Source of the DNA: Adiantum capillus-veneris
Taxonomy: Eukaryota > Streptophyta > Polypodiopsida > Polypodiales > Pteridaceae
Direction of reading: 5' to 3'
Assembly (NCBI GenBank): GCA_014529385.2
Contig: CM043963.1
Span: 101,886,912-101,950,911 of the forward strand
DNA: 64,000 nucleotides
Position numbers and translations under genes: made by a program. This document shows, in pieces, positions 33,730 to 45,500 of the stretch. Every line of letters begins with the position of its first letter. Position 1 is the stretch's first letter. Below the pieces are notes generated by a model. The model did not search any database and was not told where the DNA came from. It was given only the letters and a program-made list of their open reading frames with translations.

Positions 33730-34075
33730 GGTGCTTCTTTCAAAGTGATCCTTGACAGGTGATCTGCTCTTTGGTGTGTGGTGCCTTTTTGGAATACCAC
33801 TGTGAAGTTGATGAACTCAAGTAGGATGATAAACCATTTCACTATTCTTCATGTATTTCATGGCTTGTTCACCAAATAAAGTAACGATTGGTGGTCGACG
33901 AAGAAGACAAACTTGTTAGCTAACAAGTCGTGTCAAAATTTCTTAACTGCATACACCATTCCAAGGGCTTCCCTTTTGATGGTGGTGTAGTTCTTTTCTG
34001 CTGTGTTTAGTTGTCTGTTGGCATAGGAGATAGAAATACCCATTGTTTCTTCACCAAGTTGAGCTAATATGCAAC
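33730..34075 (-). pseudogene. Gypsy RNase H (element D)
   Basis: DASNFTFGCILAQLGEETMG gives the first Asp; NRQLNTAEKNYTTIKREALGMVYAV gives the Glu region; VDHQSLLYLVNK the central strand; and FQKGTTHQRADHLSRI the C-terminal Asp motif. A few stops interrupt. Confidence 0.85.
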
Positions 34076-35500
34076 CAAAAGTGAAATTTGAAGCATCAAT
34101 ATGCACATGGAAAAATTTGTTCCAGTCTGGAGTCTTTTGTATTGGTGCTTATGTCAAGGTATATATAAGGGCCGTAGTTCATGCCAAAAATTTGAAGACA
34201 TCCGATAAAGTTATGAGGCTGATTTGTGACAAGTTGACCGCCACTTTCATAAGTGTTTTGTGTAGTACTTGGAAGACATGGAGTAATGACCAAATTTATA
34301 GATTTCAAACCAAAATTTTGAATAGAATCTGCAATAAAATTTGACTATTGAAGTAACAAAATATCGTTCGTGCGGTTTCTTTGAAAACCAAAACATGAGT
34401 GAAGCTCTCTAAGATCCACCATATCAAATGTTGAAGACAACAACTTCTTCACTTGTTGAAAAAATCCCAAATCATTGGGAACAAGGATGGTATCTTCCAC
34501 ACAACGAGCAAGAATCACAAACTATCACCTTGGCATTTTATAGATAAGTTGGGGTCAGAAGAGCAAGAGATAAATCCTTTGGAATGATTTCTCACATTCA
34601 TCAGTCTATTCAAAGTGAGTGATAAGGCCGTAAATGGGTTTTTATATGACTACATAAATGTAGATGAATCTAAGGTAATTGCGACAATGCCCCATAAATG
34701 CCTCAACTTCCTTGACGTTTGTTGGTCTTGACATCTCAGCAACAATCTTACTGCTAATTTTAACTACTCAATGTAGTAGTCACCTGTAAATGTCCCGGTA
34801 GGGAATATCAGAGTGGTGGAAATACCATTTTTTGATACAATATGTCCAAGAATTTTGCCATGGCTAACCATAAATACACACTTTTCTAGATTTAAACAAA
34901 TCCTATATAGATGGCATTTTGGAAAGACACATCATAAGTGTTTGAAATGGCTCTCTCATTTTGTAGAATGCACACAAAGATTATCCATATATACATCCAT
35001 GAAATTCCAAAGATACTCCTTAAAAGCATGCTTCATTAAGCACTGGAATCTTGTTGGTGCATTGGTCAGTCCAAAAGACATAACCCTATAAGCAAAAATT
35101 CCTCATTCCATGGCAAAAGCCGTTTTATGATGATCTTTGGGATCTATGGCTAATTGATTGGAAGCAGAGAATCCATCCAAGAAGCTATAAGCCACTTTCC
35201 AGATACTCGTTCAAGCACATGATCTATGATAGGAAGAGGATGATTATCTTGTATGGTTGCTGTGATACCCAATCAATGTGTTATATTTTAGAAAATGATT
35301 TTTCCTTCCTTAAGCTTCTTGATCTCTTCCTTGATTTCTTAGCAAATGTCTTACTCTATAGGTGTATGGTCATTGTCTGCTAGGCTTAGTGTCATCTCTC
35401 ATAGGGATAGTATGCTGACATATTTTAGGTCCACTCCCTTGAGATCTTTGTAGAACTAAGCAAAAACATCTCTATACTCCTTCAACATCCGAATAAGAAT
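34076..35500 (-). pseudogene. Gypsy reverse transcriptase (element D), heavily degenerate
   Basis: The order is right (protease side at high coordinates, RNase H at low) and traces remain: FYKDLKGVD near 35450, HPLPIIDHVLERVSGKW near 35240, KPIYGLITHFE near 34640, VEAFMGHCRNYLRFIY near 34690. The active-site FDDF segment is not readable. Many stops and shifts. Confidence 0.6.
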
Positions 35501-36346
35501 TTCTTACTCCTCTAGAGACAAATCTGTAGCTATATATGCTAGCTTTGAGCCCTCTCTTGACTCTGCTAGGTCAATTCGTTTGGCATTTTCAGGTCCCTCA
35601 TAGGATCTTCTTGGTTCTTTCAACTATCGTAACAATTGCTCTACAATGATTCATCAATCTTGCAATGTGCATTTTTTGTTGTGCAAAGGGACACTAATTG
35701 CTCCTGGTTTGTCACTGTCTGACTCCATTTCAGTTGTCTAGACCTCTATCAAGGTCCATTTCAACTCCTTATACTTTGCTTTGTGCTTAGTCTTAGTCAT
35801 TGGAGGTTCTTTCCCCTTAGTCTTATCCAGCTTGCCCGATTCTTGTTTTGTTTTGGTCATCGATCTATGCTTTTCATGGTTGGATATCTCCCCGTTATTT
35901 TGTCCTTGATGCAATCCGATGTATCTATCATCGCCAAGAATTGTGTTTTGTTATCCATTTCTAGTTTCCACTATTTCTTTTTCATGTTATTTTTCCATTT
36001 TCTATGATATCTTTGTTGGCATCTAGGATGCTGCTTTGAAAACCCAAAAATACTCTTCTCTCCACGTAGCAGTTTTGCCCTTACATGTTCTTTTTAAAAA
36101 TTTGTTTCCTCTGTTGTGAGTGTCTCCTCCTCTAACTCTTCTGTGGAATCATAATATTGATCACAGAAGACCTACTGCTCCTTGATCAATTCAATAGTCA
36201 CCATCTAGATAGGAATTATGCTGTAACCCTCCTTATCACAAAACTATGTGGGTGTGGATTCGTTAACACATACATCCATAGTAGCTAGAATTTGAGTCCA
36301 CATAAATGGTTCAAACACATGTTCATGAAATGGTTCAGGTACATAT
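35501..36346. other. Protease-RT linker of element D, degenerate
   Basis: No domain recognised; low-complexity pyrimidine-rich sequence on the + strand consistent with a decayed coding linker on the reverse strand. Confidence 0.3.
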
Positions 36347-36820
36347 TCAACATCCTATACCTCTTGGTCCAATATGCAATCTTCTCTCAGAAGCTCCACA
36401 CACCCATATTGGAGTGTCTTTATGTATCCATGATGGCAATTTATTTATTGGTAAGGTTTTTGAATCCAACTCTTGGATTGGTGTCCATGAGACATTGTAA
36501 GAATGAGTAGCTGATCCAACTTGTTTCACATAAAGAGAATTGTTCCCCCAATCCTGGATCAACTGTATTTGTCTCATGAAAGATCTTCCTAAGATGATCT
36601 CGTGATTAAGTTTTTTTCCAAAATCTACAATGGCAAAAGTGTGTTGGTAGTCCATTCCACAGAAGCTGACTATTATATTTTTTAGTAAGCCCATTTGTTT
36701 CTCGATATGCTTATCTAATTGCAATTTCATTTCGGTTTGTCTAATTGCTAGTTTTCCCCAAGCTTTGCAAACAACTTTTGTTGCTATGGCAATGCCTGCT
36801 CCACTGTCCAAAATAGCCAT
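36347..36820 (-). pseudogene. Retroelement aspartic protease (element D), open 157 residues
   Basis: MAILDSGAGIAIATKVVCKA has the D-S-G-A catalytic motif; IIVSFCGMDYQHTFAIVDF and HEIILGRSFMRQIQLIQDWG are the middle strands and the ILGR element that closes the fold. It stays open through the whole domain, although the element around it is badly decayed. It would process the polyprotein. Its homology is to the larger gag-pol proteases of Ty3-like plant elements rather than to gypsy A/B. Confidence 0.82.
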
Positions 36821-36839
36821 GGTCGTTACATCATTGTAC

Positions 36840-37340
36840 TATAACGGAAGGGTCTTGTTTCCTTTGTTCCCCTCATAGTAAACCCCAACTTTGTTCATGG
36901 GCACAAAATTGATAATTTTACTCTGTATCTCCTTGTTTTGCAATTCCTTTAAGTTTTCTTGTGTTACCCTCTTCAAGCCCATCTTTCTCATGGTAAATTA
37001 TAGATCCTTCCACATATATGGTTGTATTTTAAGCAGCTCCCCCAATGTAATTGTGCATTGAATAGGAGTCGACATGATAGATTGCAAGCTTACCACATCC
37101 AAGGTTTTTCTTCCACAGATATGGTCGTATTTTAAGTAGCTCCCCCAATGTAATTGTGCATTGAATAGGAGTCAACATGATAGATTGCAAGTTTACCACA
37201 TCCAAGGTTTGTTGTGGTCTATTCAATATTGACATTTTACACACCATTGATTTTTCTTCATTTTCACCCATGTCTGTAGTGTTCGAGATTTTGATAATCT
37301 TGATTGCTTTGATCCCAATCTCCATACAAATATTGTTCAT
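36840..37340 (-). pseudogene. Gag-protease linker of element D with an internal duplication
   Basis: Contains ITLGELLKIRPYLWKK, a conserved linker just ahead of the protease in this lineage, present twice because of a 103-bp tandem duplication. Upstream is an unrecognised acidic stretch. Confidence 0.6.
37005..37210. repeat. Tandem duplication, period 103 bp
   Basis: TTCCACA.ATATGGT.GTATTTTAAG through CCACATCCAAGGTTT at 37005-37107 and 37108-37210 with very few differences, so it is recent compared with the decay of the host element. Confidence 0.9.
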
Positions 37341-38211
37341 TTAGTTCCATGGGTGGTTGATATAGCCACACTTCTTTGGTAGGAGCCGAGTTCAAAGTTA
37401 AGACTCTCGTCCTTTGCATCTCTAACTCGTTCCCAGAGGTGATTTGGCCATTCTTTGTTAACTAAAGGAAGTCCGTCTAGTCCCCCTCTAACTATAGGCC
37501 AATCAACATTCATGTAGTCGCACTCCCCATCTCAATCACATGCCATATCCTTGCATTTGAGTCATCGGTTTCTAGTTGATGTTCATGGGTTCCCTCATGG
37601 CTACAATGCTCTATTGGTGGTGGATGTGGATGTTATGGAGGTGGCACCATCAATAGACATTTTTTTGGACACTATGGAGGTGGTAGCATTGGTAGATCCA
37701 CCCTAACTTTTGATTGTAGAGCACCTTTACCTTTATTGTCCCTTGTCACTCTTACACGTCACAACTTTGCTATCCACTCCACATTTTGTCTAGCTATCAT
37801 GCATTCCTTGCTTGCCACTCTAGATGATATTTCTCCCTTCACACCAATTTTTTTTTTATTAAAACCTCTTGCTACATACCATAGGATACACTTGGATTCA
37901 CACCACAAGATACCCCTACCGTCACCCTTGTGATTATCCCTTGCTTTTGGTGCAATTAGAAGTAGAGGTGTTCCTACAACATAGACTATAAAACCTATCG
38001 CATACACCTAGATGAGAATAGGCCACTTCTCATTCATCACATTCCTACAACATAGACTATAAAACCTATCACGTACATGTGGATGAGAATAGGCCACTTC
38101 TCACTCATCACATTCCTTGGGGGGTCCACATTAAAAAACACTTATAGCAAGAGGTATTTATAAAACCCCTCTATACACACACTTCACATGAATTAAAAGA
38201 CCCATGTTCCT
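37341..38211. other. No recognised gene; contains a 71-bp tandem duplication
   Basis: TTCCTACAACATAGACTATA through CCACTTCTCA.TCATCACA occurs at 37971-38041 and 38042-38112. A reverse-strand frame at 38007-37759 has no known domain. Confidence 0.5.
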
Positions 38212-38663
38212 TCATAGACCTAGAACTTTTTGGCAATTTTCCATTTTCACACCCCTCTTGTCCATGTAGTTTTGTAACTCTTTGAAATATGAAAAACCCC
38301 CCCACATGAACTCACATGCGATGGGCATGCTATAACTATATATTTTGTGGTGCATCCCCCAGGTTGCATGTACCATCTTTGCTCCAAAGACTTTTTCCAT
38401 CACATCATGGAGAAATGCTGGCAAATAGACTCAAGGCTCAAGGAGCAAGTCAGTTGCTTCTTCATGGTAAATTCCACATGCCTAGTGTAGATGACTGTTT
38501 CTTCAACAAGTGGATGTCGGAGAGGATGTAATATTATTGCAAGCAGATACTTGTGAAGCATGCGAGCAGGGATTATGGAATCCTGTAACTCAACTAATAC
38601 AACTGGAGGTTTATCAAGTCGTGAATCTCCCCCAACACACAAAGCTAGTGTGATACGATGCAA
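38212..38663 (-). pseudogene. Unrecognised retroelement-associated ORF
   Basis: Two overlapping reverse-strand frames read like one frameshifted protein: HPLRHPLVEETVIYTRHVEF with MKKQL, then HDVMEKVFGAKMVHATWGMH and GGFSYFKELQNYMDKRG. It looks coding (balanced composition, conserved-looking Trp and Cys) and sits upstream of element D in its direction, the position of a gag N-terminus. I do not recognise the family. Confidence 0.3.
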
Positions 38664-39190
38664 GTAGACATAGGGAGTTCACATGGGAGTGATGTCTAGC
38701 TTTCAAAATTCAAGAAGGATTTTGTAAGTATAAGTGAATTACAGTGTTTAAGATATGCTAGCTTTGTAAATGTTTCTTCTAATCTTTCTTGGAAGGAATC
38801 TATTCATGTTTGAGCACAAATAGGGTGCAAAAAAAGGTCTTCATTTCTCATCAAGAAGTGCAAATACACGCTAGATCACTAAGCTATTCTAACTTTGAAC
38901 AAGATTTATATTGGTTTTATTTAAGTTTATCTTTTTGCATTCTTTGTTGAGCTATTTTTGGTTGGAGCTATATATGGATCACTCTACCTAAATGTTGGAA
39001 TTAGGGTTGCAGGAAAACATACACATCTTGGAGAAGACGAAGGAAGCTAACACACACAAGAGAGAGGGTATTACTTGGTGTGCAACAGAAAGACAAGATA
39101 GCCCTAGAGTGATGGGATGTCCTATCTACAATTTGACATTGAAGAGCAAGTGAGTACAAATTAGCAAAATTAAAAGCATAACATAACCAC
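38664..39190. other. Non-coding stretch
   Basis: Nothing recognised. Confidence 0.35.
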
Positions 39191-39790
39191 AAAATCAGAC
39201 TCTTAAACATGACATGTTTTCAAAAGCATAATCATAACCTCAACTTCTAAACCATAGGCACAAGGACATGTAGATTTTATAAACATAAAAAACATGATTC
39301 AAAAACCACAAGTATAACCATAACGTGATTGCCAAACCATATTTGCAAAACCATAAACATAATCTGCTTGGCTCCATACCATAACGTGATATATTGCCAA
39401 ACCATATTTGTAAAACCATGACCACAACTTGCTCGTCATACCATAATCATAACATGATTTCCATACCATCATTGCAAAACCATAACCATAACCTGATTAC
39501 CAAACTATACTAAAAAAACCATAGCCATAACCTGCTTGTCATACCATAACTATAATAACCATACCATCATTGCAAAACCGTTACCATAACCCGATTGCCA
39601 AACCATAACCATAACATGATAACCATAACCAAATTTCCAAACCATAACCATAACCTGATTTTTCAAACCATAACCATAACTTGCTTGCCATACCATGATT
39701 GCCATACTAAAACTTTCAAACCATAACCATAACCTGATTGCCATATCATAATCATAATTGTAAACAAAATGCAAAACCATAAACATAAGC
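39191..39790 (-). repeat. Degenerate (ACCATA)n hexamer array, left arm
   Basis: Dozens of AACCATAACCATAA words separated by CTGATTGCC/CTTGCTTGCC spacers. It is the reverse complement of the TATGGT array at 50441-50870, and both arrays sit on the 3' side of the same gene copy. The open frames rich in YGYG or VMVM here are repeat artefacts. Confidence 0.85.
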
Positions 39791-39869
39791 ATGAAAATTT
39801 ACATGTATATAATGAATGGGCACAACTATATCAAGAAGACCTACATCTACAAAAAAAAAACATATATGG

Positions 39870-39999
39870 AGGATGTCACCCTCATGGTAATGCCTCCCAG
39901 TCGCGGCCTCTCCCTCCTCCTGCAGGTGGGTCAAAAGGGCCACAAGTCCATGCTTGTACCCATACTTCTCCTCTTGGCGTGTCAGAGGGCGCTTCACGG
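39870..39999 (-). pseudogene. Last exon of a transposon gene, left inverted copy, split by gypsy B
   Basis: The reverse strand encodes PLTRQEEKYGYKHGLVALLT followed by HLQEEGE, nearly identical to 50268-50393. The first 12 bases of the exon are at 48992-49003, on the other side of gypsy B. Near the end a one-base deletion relative to the right copy shifts the frame, so its final WEALP-stop is reached only in another frame. The protein may be the accessory (Transposase_24-like) product of an En/Spm-type element; that assignment is tentative. Confidence 0.7.
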
Positions 40000-41734
40000 T
40001 GTAATGGAATTGGCCTATTTAACTTGAGAGTAGCGGAAATTAATGAGAGTACTTTTGAGAAATGACTTTGTGAGCATAGCGAGTGAACATAATTGAAGAT
40101 AGCAACATAATCATAGCAATTAGTTAACTTGGCATGAACAATACTTTTGCAAGAGAGACAATTTAGAGAACATGACAACAGTTGAGTACCGGATTTATGT
40201 GAAGCCGGTACCCCCTCCAATAGGCATTTGTATTATGATTTCTCCCATTAAGAGAGACTTGTTACATACAATATTTGTGTTCCTTGTAGCCTAGGTGATG
40301 CAATGAAGATGGAAAGCTTCATGCATCACAAGCATAACATAAACTTGAAGAAATATTTAACTCTCCCAAGCCTCAGTCCCAAGACCTCAAACACCTTCGA
40401 AGGTGGAGAGAGCTAGCAAGGAATGAGGGTAGGGAAGAGGAAGAAGAAACATTTCATAGGAGAAAGAATTAGTTCCTCACTTATCATAACTCTTGTTGCT
40501 AGCATACATAATAGCATAGTAATGAAGAATAAGGAGATGGCAAGCTTAAGCATTGAAGCATGGCTCTTGGTTGGATTTGCAGTCCATAGCCAAGAGTGTT
40601 GGTGTAGGCTCTCAACCTCTACTTGCTTGGAGAAGGAGAGGGAGCTCTTGCACTTTGCATAACACACAATGAGAGTGTTTGTGAGTGTGTGTGGGTGAGT
40701 ATACCCCCTAAGCAACACCCTAGCTTGCTTGGGTAGACCCCCCCTTGTAGCTCATTCTTGAAGCTCATTGGACCCCTCCAGGCCTAGCCAATCACAAGCA
40801 GGAGGCATTACAAGCAACAAGGGTAACCTTGGGACAAGTGTCCCCCTTTACCCTTTGAGAGAGAGGACTTGATAAATGCAAAATCAATTAATTATCGGTC
40901 CTAAATTATCATTGGACCCCCTGGGTGGCCAACCAATAGGCTTCAGGCACATCATGAGGGCAACATGAGGAGGAACTTGACAAATGTCCCTTCTGCTTTC
41001 TTTTTTACCATGCATGCCTCGTGTGAGTGTGTGGGTGTTCTCTCTCATCCCCCCTCATGTAGGGCTTGCCCCCTCCTTGTAGGGATTGAATATTTGACTT
41101 TTTGACACCTCAAGAACCTCATGCATAGGCCCAGTTCCCACCACAAGCTTGGCCCTTAAGCACTTTAAACTTGGGCTGGGTTCTCACCTCAAGTGCAACC
41201 CTAGTATCTCAAGCATGTAAAGAACCTCAAGCATCATAATCATCAAGCACCTCAAGCACCTCAAGCATCTCAAGCACCTCAGTCATCAAGCATGACAAGT
41301 AGGACTAGCACCTCGAGCTGGGTCGGGTTGGGTCGGGTTCCCGCCTCAAGCTCAGCCCTAGCTTACCTAAGGTCAAAGGACTTTTACACACATTATTGGA
41401 GGTCTTCAATGAATTTAACCCTAAGGTATTATGCTCCATTGGATAGCCTTGCTCTTTGATAGACCATCTCTCATTTGGGCCCCTTTACCATTCGCCCCGT
41501 GTTAAGATAGATCTATAGGCACATGTCCATATCTGCTTCATTGGTTAGCCTTGCTCTTTGATAGACCATCTCTCATTTGGGCCCCTTTACCATTGGCCCC
41601 GTGTTGAGATAGATCTATAAGCACATTTCCATATCTTAACACTTGTTCCCGTTTATTCTCCCACATTAAGTGATCAATTTAATATGAGAAAATCATTTGG
41701 GTTGGTTAGATATTAGATATTAGATTTTATGACG
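40000..41734 (-). repeat. 3' LTR of gypsy B (1735 bp)
   Basis: Left end TGTAATGGAATTGGCC matches 47286; right end TTAGATTTTATGACG has one change from the TGACA of the 5' LTR, so the terminal T of the LTR start is mutated. It carries a tandem duplication of about 100 bp at 41433-41640 that the 5' LTR shares. CCTCAAGCA-type units repeat at 41210-41290. Confidence 0.92.
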
Positions 41735-41750
41735 TTACCTCTCTCTTGAA
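41735..41750 (-). other. Polypurine tract of gypsy B
   Basis: Reverse strand TCAAGAGAGAGGTAA just upstream of the LTR. Confidence 0.75.
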
Positions 41751-42093
41751 ATCATAGTCGTCCTCGACTATGAGGTAGAAGAGATAAAGCCTTAGTCATT
41801 AGTCAATTTTACTGAGCGGGTAGAGGATCCCTTTTTTCCCTACGACATCTTTCCAAGATGGCTGACTAATCCATTTGGTGCTTGGGAGACATAGCTGCCG
41901 CAAGCATGTCTGCTGTTTAGTCCATTTCATTCTCCCAAAGTAGAGTGACAAATTCTACTTGGTGTTTGAGAGACATCGTCATCACAAACATGATTCTAAG
42001 CATGCATACTAGTTAAATTTGTGCATAATTAAAAAGAGGACTAGTCTTATAAGACAAAAACATGAGTCATTTAAAGGAAATTTGTACATTTGC

Positions 42094-42780
42094 TTACTCT
42101 AATGTAGCATTGTAAGCATTGACAAGGTTCATACTATCCTTAAGCTGTATTCCTTGCATCCATCTAGCATCTTCAAAAGGATAATTTTTGACCTTAATAA
42201 GATACCATCGGATAATCTTACCATGTCGTAGTACCTTGCCTTCATGCCGAAGGATAGCTTCGGGTTGTAGCACCTCTTCTTGGTCTTCAACTTCGGGAGG
42301 GTCTTCAATAATTGGTTCAGTTGGTGGATCTGCTTTGTAGGGCTTAAGTAGGCTTACATGAAAGGCATTGTGTATGAGCCAATGGTTGGGCAACTTGAGT
42401 TGATAAGCCATCTCATTGATGGGCTTCAAGATTTGGAAAGGACCATAGTATCTTCTTACTAGTTTAGCATAATACTTTTGATGGCCCGTAGGATTTTTGC
42501 CTGTTGTTTGCCTTGATCGAGCCTTAGGAAACTTGAGTAAGACCCAATAATTTTCTTTGAACATTAAGGCTCTTCTGTACTTATCAGCAACAGCTTTTTG
42601 CCTTTGTTGAGAGATGGATATAGTCTCCTTAATCTTTTGAAAAGATTCTTGTAGGTCACGGCTATAATCACCGGTGGCGAAGATCTTCCCATGTACTTTG
42701 AGTAGCAAGGGACTTTTAGGTCTTCGATGAATGATCTCAAAAGGTGCTTTTTCGGTAGAAGTATGTACAGTATTATTGTA
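42094..42780 (-). pseudogene. Gypsy B integrase C-terminus with chromodomain
   Basis: An open 204-residue stretch (42708-42094). QQRQKAVADKYRRALMFKEN and YYGPFQILKPINEMAYQLKL with HNAFHVSLLKPYK are the integrase C-terminal (GPY/F) module. HEGKVLRHGKIIRWYLIKVK followed by YPFEDARWM is the chromodomain, which in this lineage directs insertion into heterochromatin. It ends with ...VNAYNATLE then a stop. A short upstream piece (EYAYNNTVHTSTEKAPFEII, 42790-42720) lies in another frame. Confidence 0.9.
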
Positions 42781-43420
42781 GGCATACTCTACAAGAGGTA
42801 GGTACTTTTCTCATTGTGAGCGTAAATCTACTTCGGTAACATAAATCTTGAGTAGATCGAGTATCATAAGATTGGCTATCTCACTTTGTCCATCCGTTTG
42901 TGGGTGATAGGCCGAAGAGAAATTCAATCTTGTTCCTAGATTTTCAAAGAGACCTTTCTAGAAATGACTGGTCATTCTAGGATCTCTATCTGACACGATG
43001 GATGTGGGTAATCATGGGTGCTTGAAAATTTGAGATATGAAGAGAGTTGCCAATTGATGTGCCTTAATAGTCTTTTTGACAGGAATAAAATGTGCTTGCT
43101 TGCTAAACCTGTGGACTATTGTCCATATTCCTGTATTCCCATGGATAGACTTGGGTAATCCAAAGATTAAATCCATGGATATACTCTCCCATGGTGAATT
43201 TGGGATAGGCAATGGATGGAGTAATCTAGGTTGCTACCCTCTATCATACTTGGTCTTTTGGCATACTACACATTTTAAAACATACTCTTGTATGTCCACT
43301 TTCATGGTAGGCCAATATAAGTACGTCTCTACTCCTCGGAGAGTAGGTTGAATAACTCTATGCCCCACATATGGAGGAGCATGGGATTCATACATAACTT
43401 AATCACGAAGGGAATGGGTA
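42781..43420 (-). pseudogene. Gypsy B integrase zinc domain and catalytic core
   Basis: The zinc module reads RGVETYLYWPTMKVDIQEYV and KCVVCQK (43330-43250). The core starts PWESISMDLIFGLPKSIHG (first Asp, about 43190) and continues HRFSKQAHFIPVKKTIKAHQ. Frameshifts and stops separate the zinc module, the first core half and the rest; the region with the second Asp (about 42990) has stops. Confidence 0.85.
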
Positions 43421-43596
43421 ACACATAGCCTATTGCCGTGGAGAAGATAACCATCCTGCAAGGTGAATGTTTCCTCTTTCTTCCCAAAAGCAAGGGCTGA
43501 CATTATGTCTCTAAAGTCACGGTTAGTAGCATACTCATCTATCATGGAGGATAGATCATTGTGAGTATCTATAGAAATCGCATTAACTTTTGATCG

Positions 43597-44523
43597 TCAT
43601 GAAAGTGCATCGGCCACTTGATTGTGCTTACCACTTATGTGAGCAATATGGAAATTAAATTGTGAAAGATAATTTGCCCACCTCATTTGTTTGTCGGAAA
43701 GCTTGGTTTGCGTCATGAAATACTTAAGACTTTGGTGGTCGGATCGTGGGATAAATGGAGTCCCCAATAGGTAGTGCTTCCATGTGTCTAGGGCATGTAG
43801 AATAGCTAAAAGCTCTTTCTCATAAATGCCCAAGACTCGTTCATCAATATTGAGCCTTCAGCTCTCATATGCTATGGCATGCCCTTCTTGAAGCAAAACT
43901 GCTCCAAGGTAATCACCACAAGCATCACATTGGACCTCAAATGGCTTTGAGAGATCCGGAAGCACGAGGATTGGTTGGGAAGTAAGCTTCTCTTTGAGCT
44001 TTTCAAAAGCATTTTGCTCCTTACCAGTCCATACATACTTAACGTTCTTCTTAGTTAAGTCGTGTAGTGGTCCTACTACTTGAGAGAATTTTGCTATGAA
44101 GCGTCTATAGTATGCACACATACCAATAAAGCTTCTTAGCTCATGTAGATTTCTTGGGTTAGACCATGATTTTATTACCTCTAACTTTGATGGATCCATA
44201 CGGATACCATCGTGAGAGATAATATGACCTAGGTATTGAATCTCTTGAAGGAAGAATTCGCTTTTCTTTTGGTTGAGAAAAAGCTTGTTCTCCCTCAATG
44301 CTTTAAAAATCACTTGGAGATGTTGCTTATGTTCCTCCAAAGACTTGGAGTAGATGATGATATCATCAAAGAACACTCTAGTGAATTTGCGATAAGGTCT
44401 AAAAATTTTCTCCATCAGACGATTGAACGTAGCTGGTGCATTAGTCAAGACAAAAGGCATGACTGGATATTCATAAAGACCAAATGGTGTGCGAAACGCG
44501 TTCTTTAGGATATCTTCATCCAC
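43597..44523 (-). pseudogene. Gypsy B reverse transcriptase (C-terminal half) and RNase H
   Basis: 44523-43858 is open for 221 residues: FGLYEYPVMPFVLTNAPATF, the active-site FFDDIIIYSKSL, LGHIISHDGIRMDPSKLEVI, the thumb RSFIGMCAYYRRFIAKFSQV, and the RNase H start VQCDACGDYLGAVLLQEGHA (first Asp). A single stop and frameshift near 43856 separate it from 43833-43597 (MGIYEKELLAILHALDTWKH, SDHQSLKYFM, HNQVADALS). Confidence 0.92.
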
Positions 44524-44528
44524 TATCC

Positions 44529-44774
44529 TTATTTGATGATAGCCACTTTTAAGGTCAATCCTACTGAAGTAGGTAGAGCTTGTAGCTTATCAAATAGATC
44601 TTCTACCCGAGGCACGGGAAATCTTGTTTTGATAGTGATATGGTTTACTGCTCGATAGTCCACACACATACGGTATGTACCATCTTTCTTTTTCACTAAA
44701 AGGACTGGAGAACAAAAGGGAGAGGAACTAGGCCTCACCATCCCTTTGTCTACCAATTCCTGTACTTGCCTCAT
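44529..44774 (-). pseudogene. Gypsy B reverse transcriptase N-terminal half
   Basis: [40 protein letters not shown] and [17 protein letters not shown] deletion in the [16 protein letters not shown]-type segment (about 44570-44550) shifts the frame and separates it from the other half. Confidence 0.9.
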
Positions 44775-44831
44775 GATCTCCTCTTGTTGAGCTTGTGAGA
44801 CTCGATAAGGAGGTTTGTTAGGCGGTGAGCT

Positions 44832-45500
44832 TCATGGAAGGACCTCAATGCGATGGTCATCATCCCCTCGTGTTGGAGGTAAGTCCATAGGGATATCATC
44901 GATGAACACATCTTGGAATCCTTTTAGAAAATTAGACAAGTCTAATTCTTCTTGATTCCTACCATTTACATTTGATGAAACATTCGTATCTTTTAGAGAC
45001 TCTTTGACAAAAATCATATACGCAGAAACTAAGCTCTTCATTGACTTATCAAAACCAAGAGGATTTACAAGTGGAATAGTGCAACCACGCTCACTAGCAT
45101 CTATATACATGTTCTTTCCCTTGTAGGTGAAGTGGATTCTCCTTTCAGGGAACTTCATGTTGGCAGCCATGCGATCAAACCATGGCGCCCCTAGGATAGC
45201 ATCCTCATGTTGGAGAGGAGATATGAAGAAGTCTTCTTTGTCGACATAGCTTTGGACATGAAGCCTCAATTTCCCAATCAAGGGAGTAATGGAGGCTTAG
45301 TGTCCCTTGAAAGCTGTCTCAGCCATTACCATATCTCCCATCTCTAAAGCTTGAATGCCCAACTTGGTGGCCAACTCCATTGATATAAAGTTGTGAGTAG
45401 AGCCAGGGTCAAACAAGATGAAGGCATCATGCTCTCTTACCTGTCTCCAAGCATAGGAAAGTGATGATCCTTTGCAATGAGCATCCTCTTTTGGAGCTTT
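44832..45500 (-). pseudogene. Gypsy B aspartic protease
   Basis: AFILFDPGSTHNFISMELAT holds the catalytic Asp (about 45410); after a stop near 45297 the fold continues as IGKLRLHVQSYVDKEDFFIS, HEDAILGAPWFDRMAANMKF and the linker LDLSNFLKGFQDVFIDDIPM. Compared with gypsy A, the catalytic Asp is present. Confidence 0.9.

Noticed and set aside
39191-39790. Interstitial telomere repeat
   Set aside because: The unit is TATGGT/ACCATA, not the plant telomere TTTAGGG.
41210-41290. CRISPR-like array of CCTCAAGCA units
   Set aside because: Units are short, irregular, without unique spacers, inside a plant LTR, and repeated in all four LTR copies.
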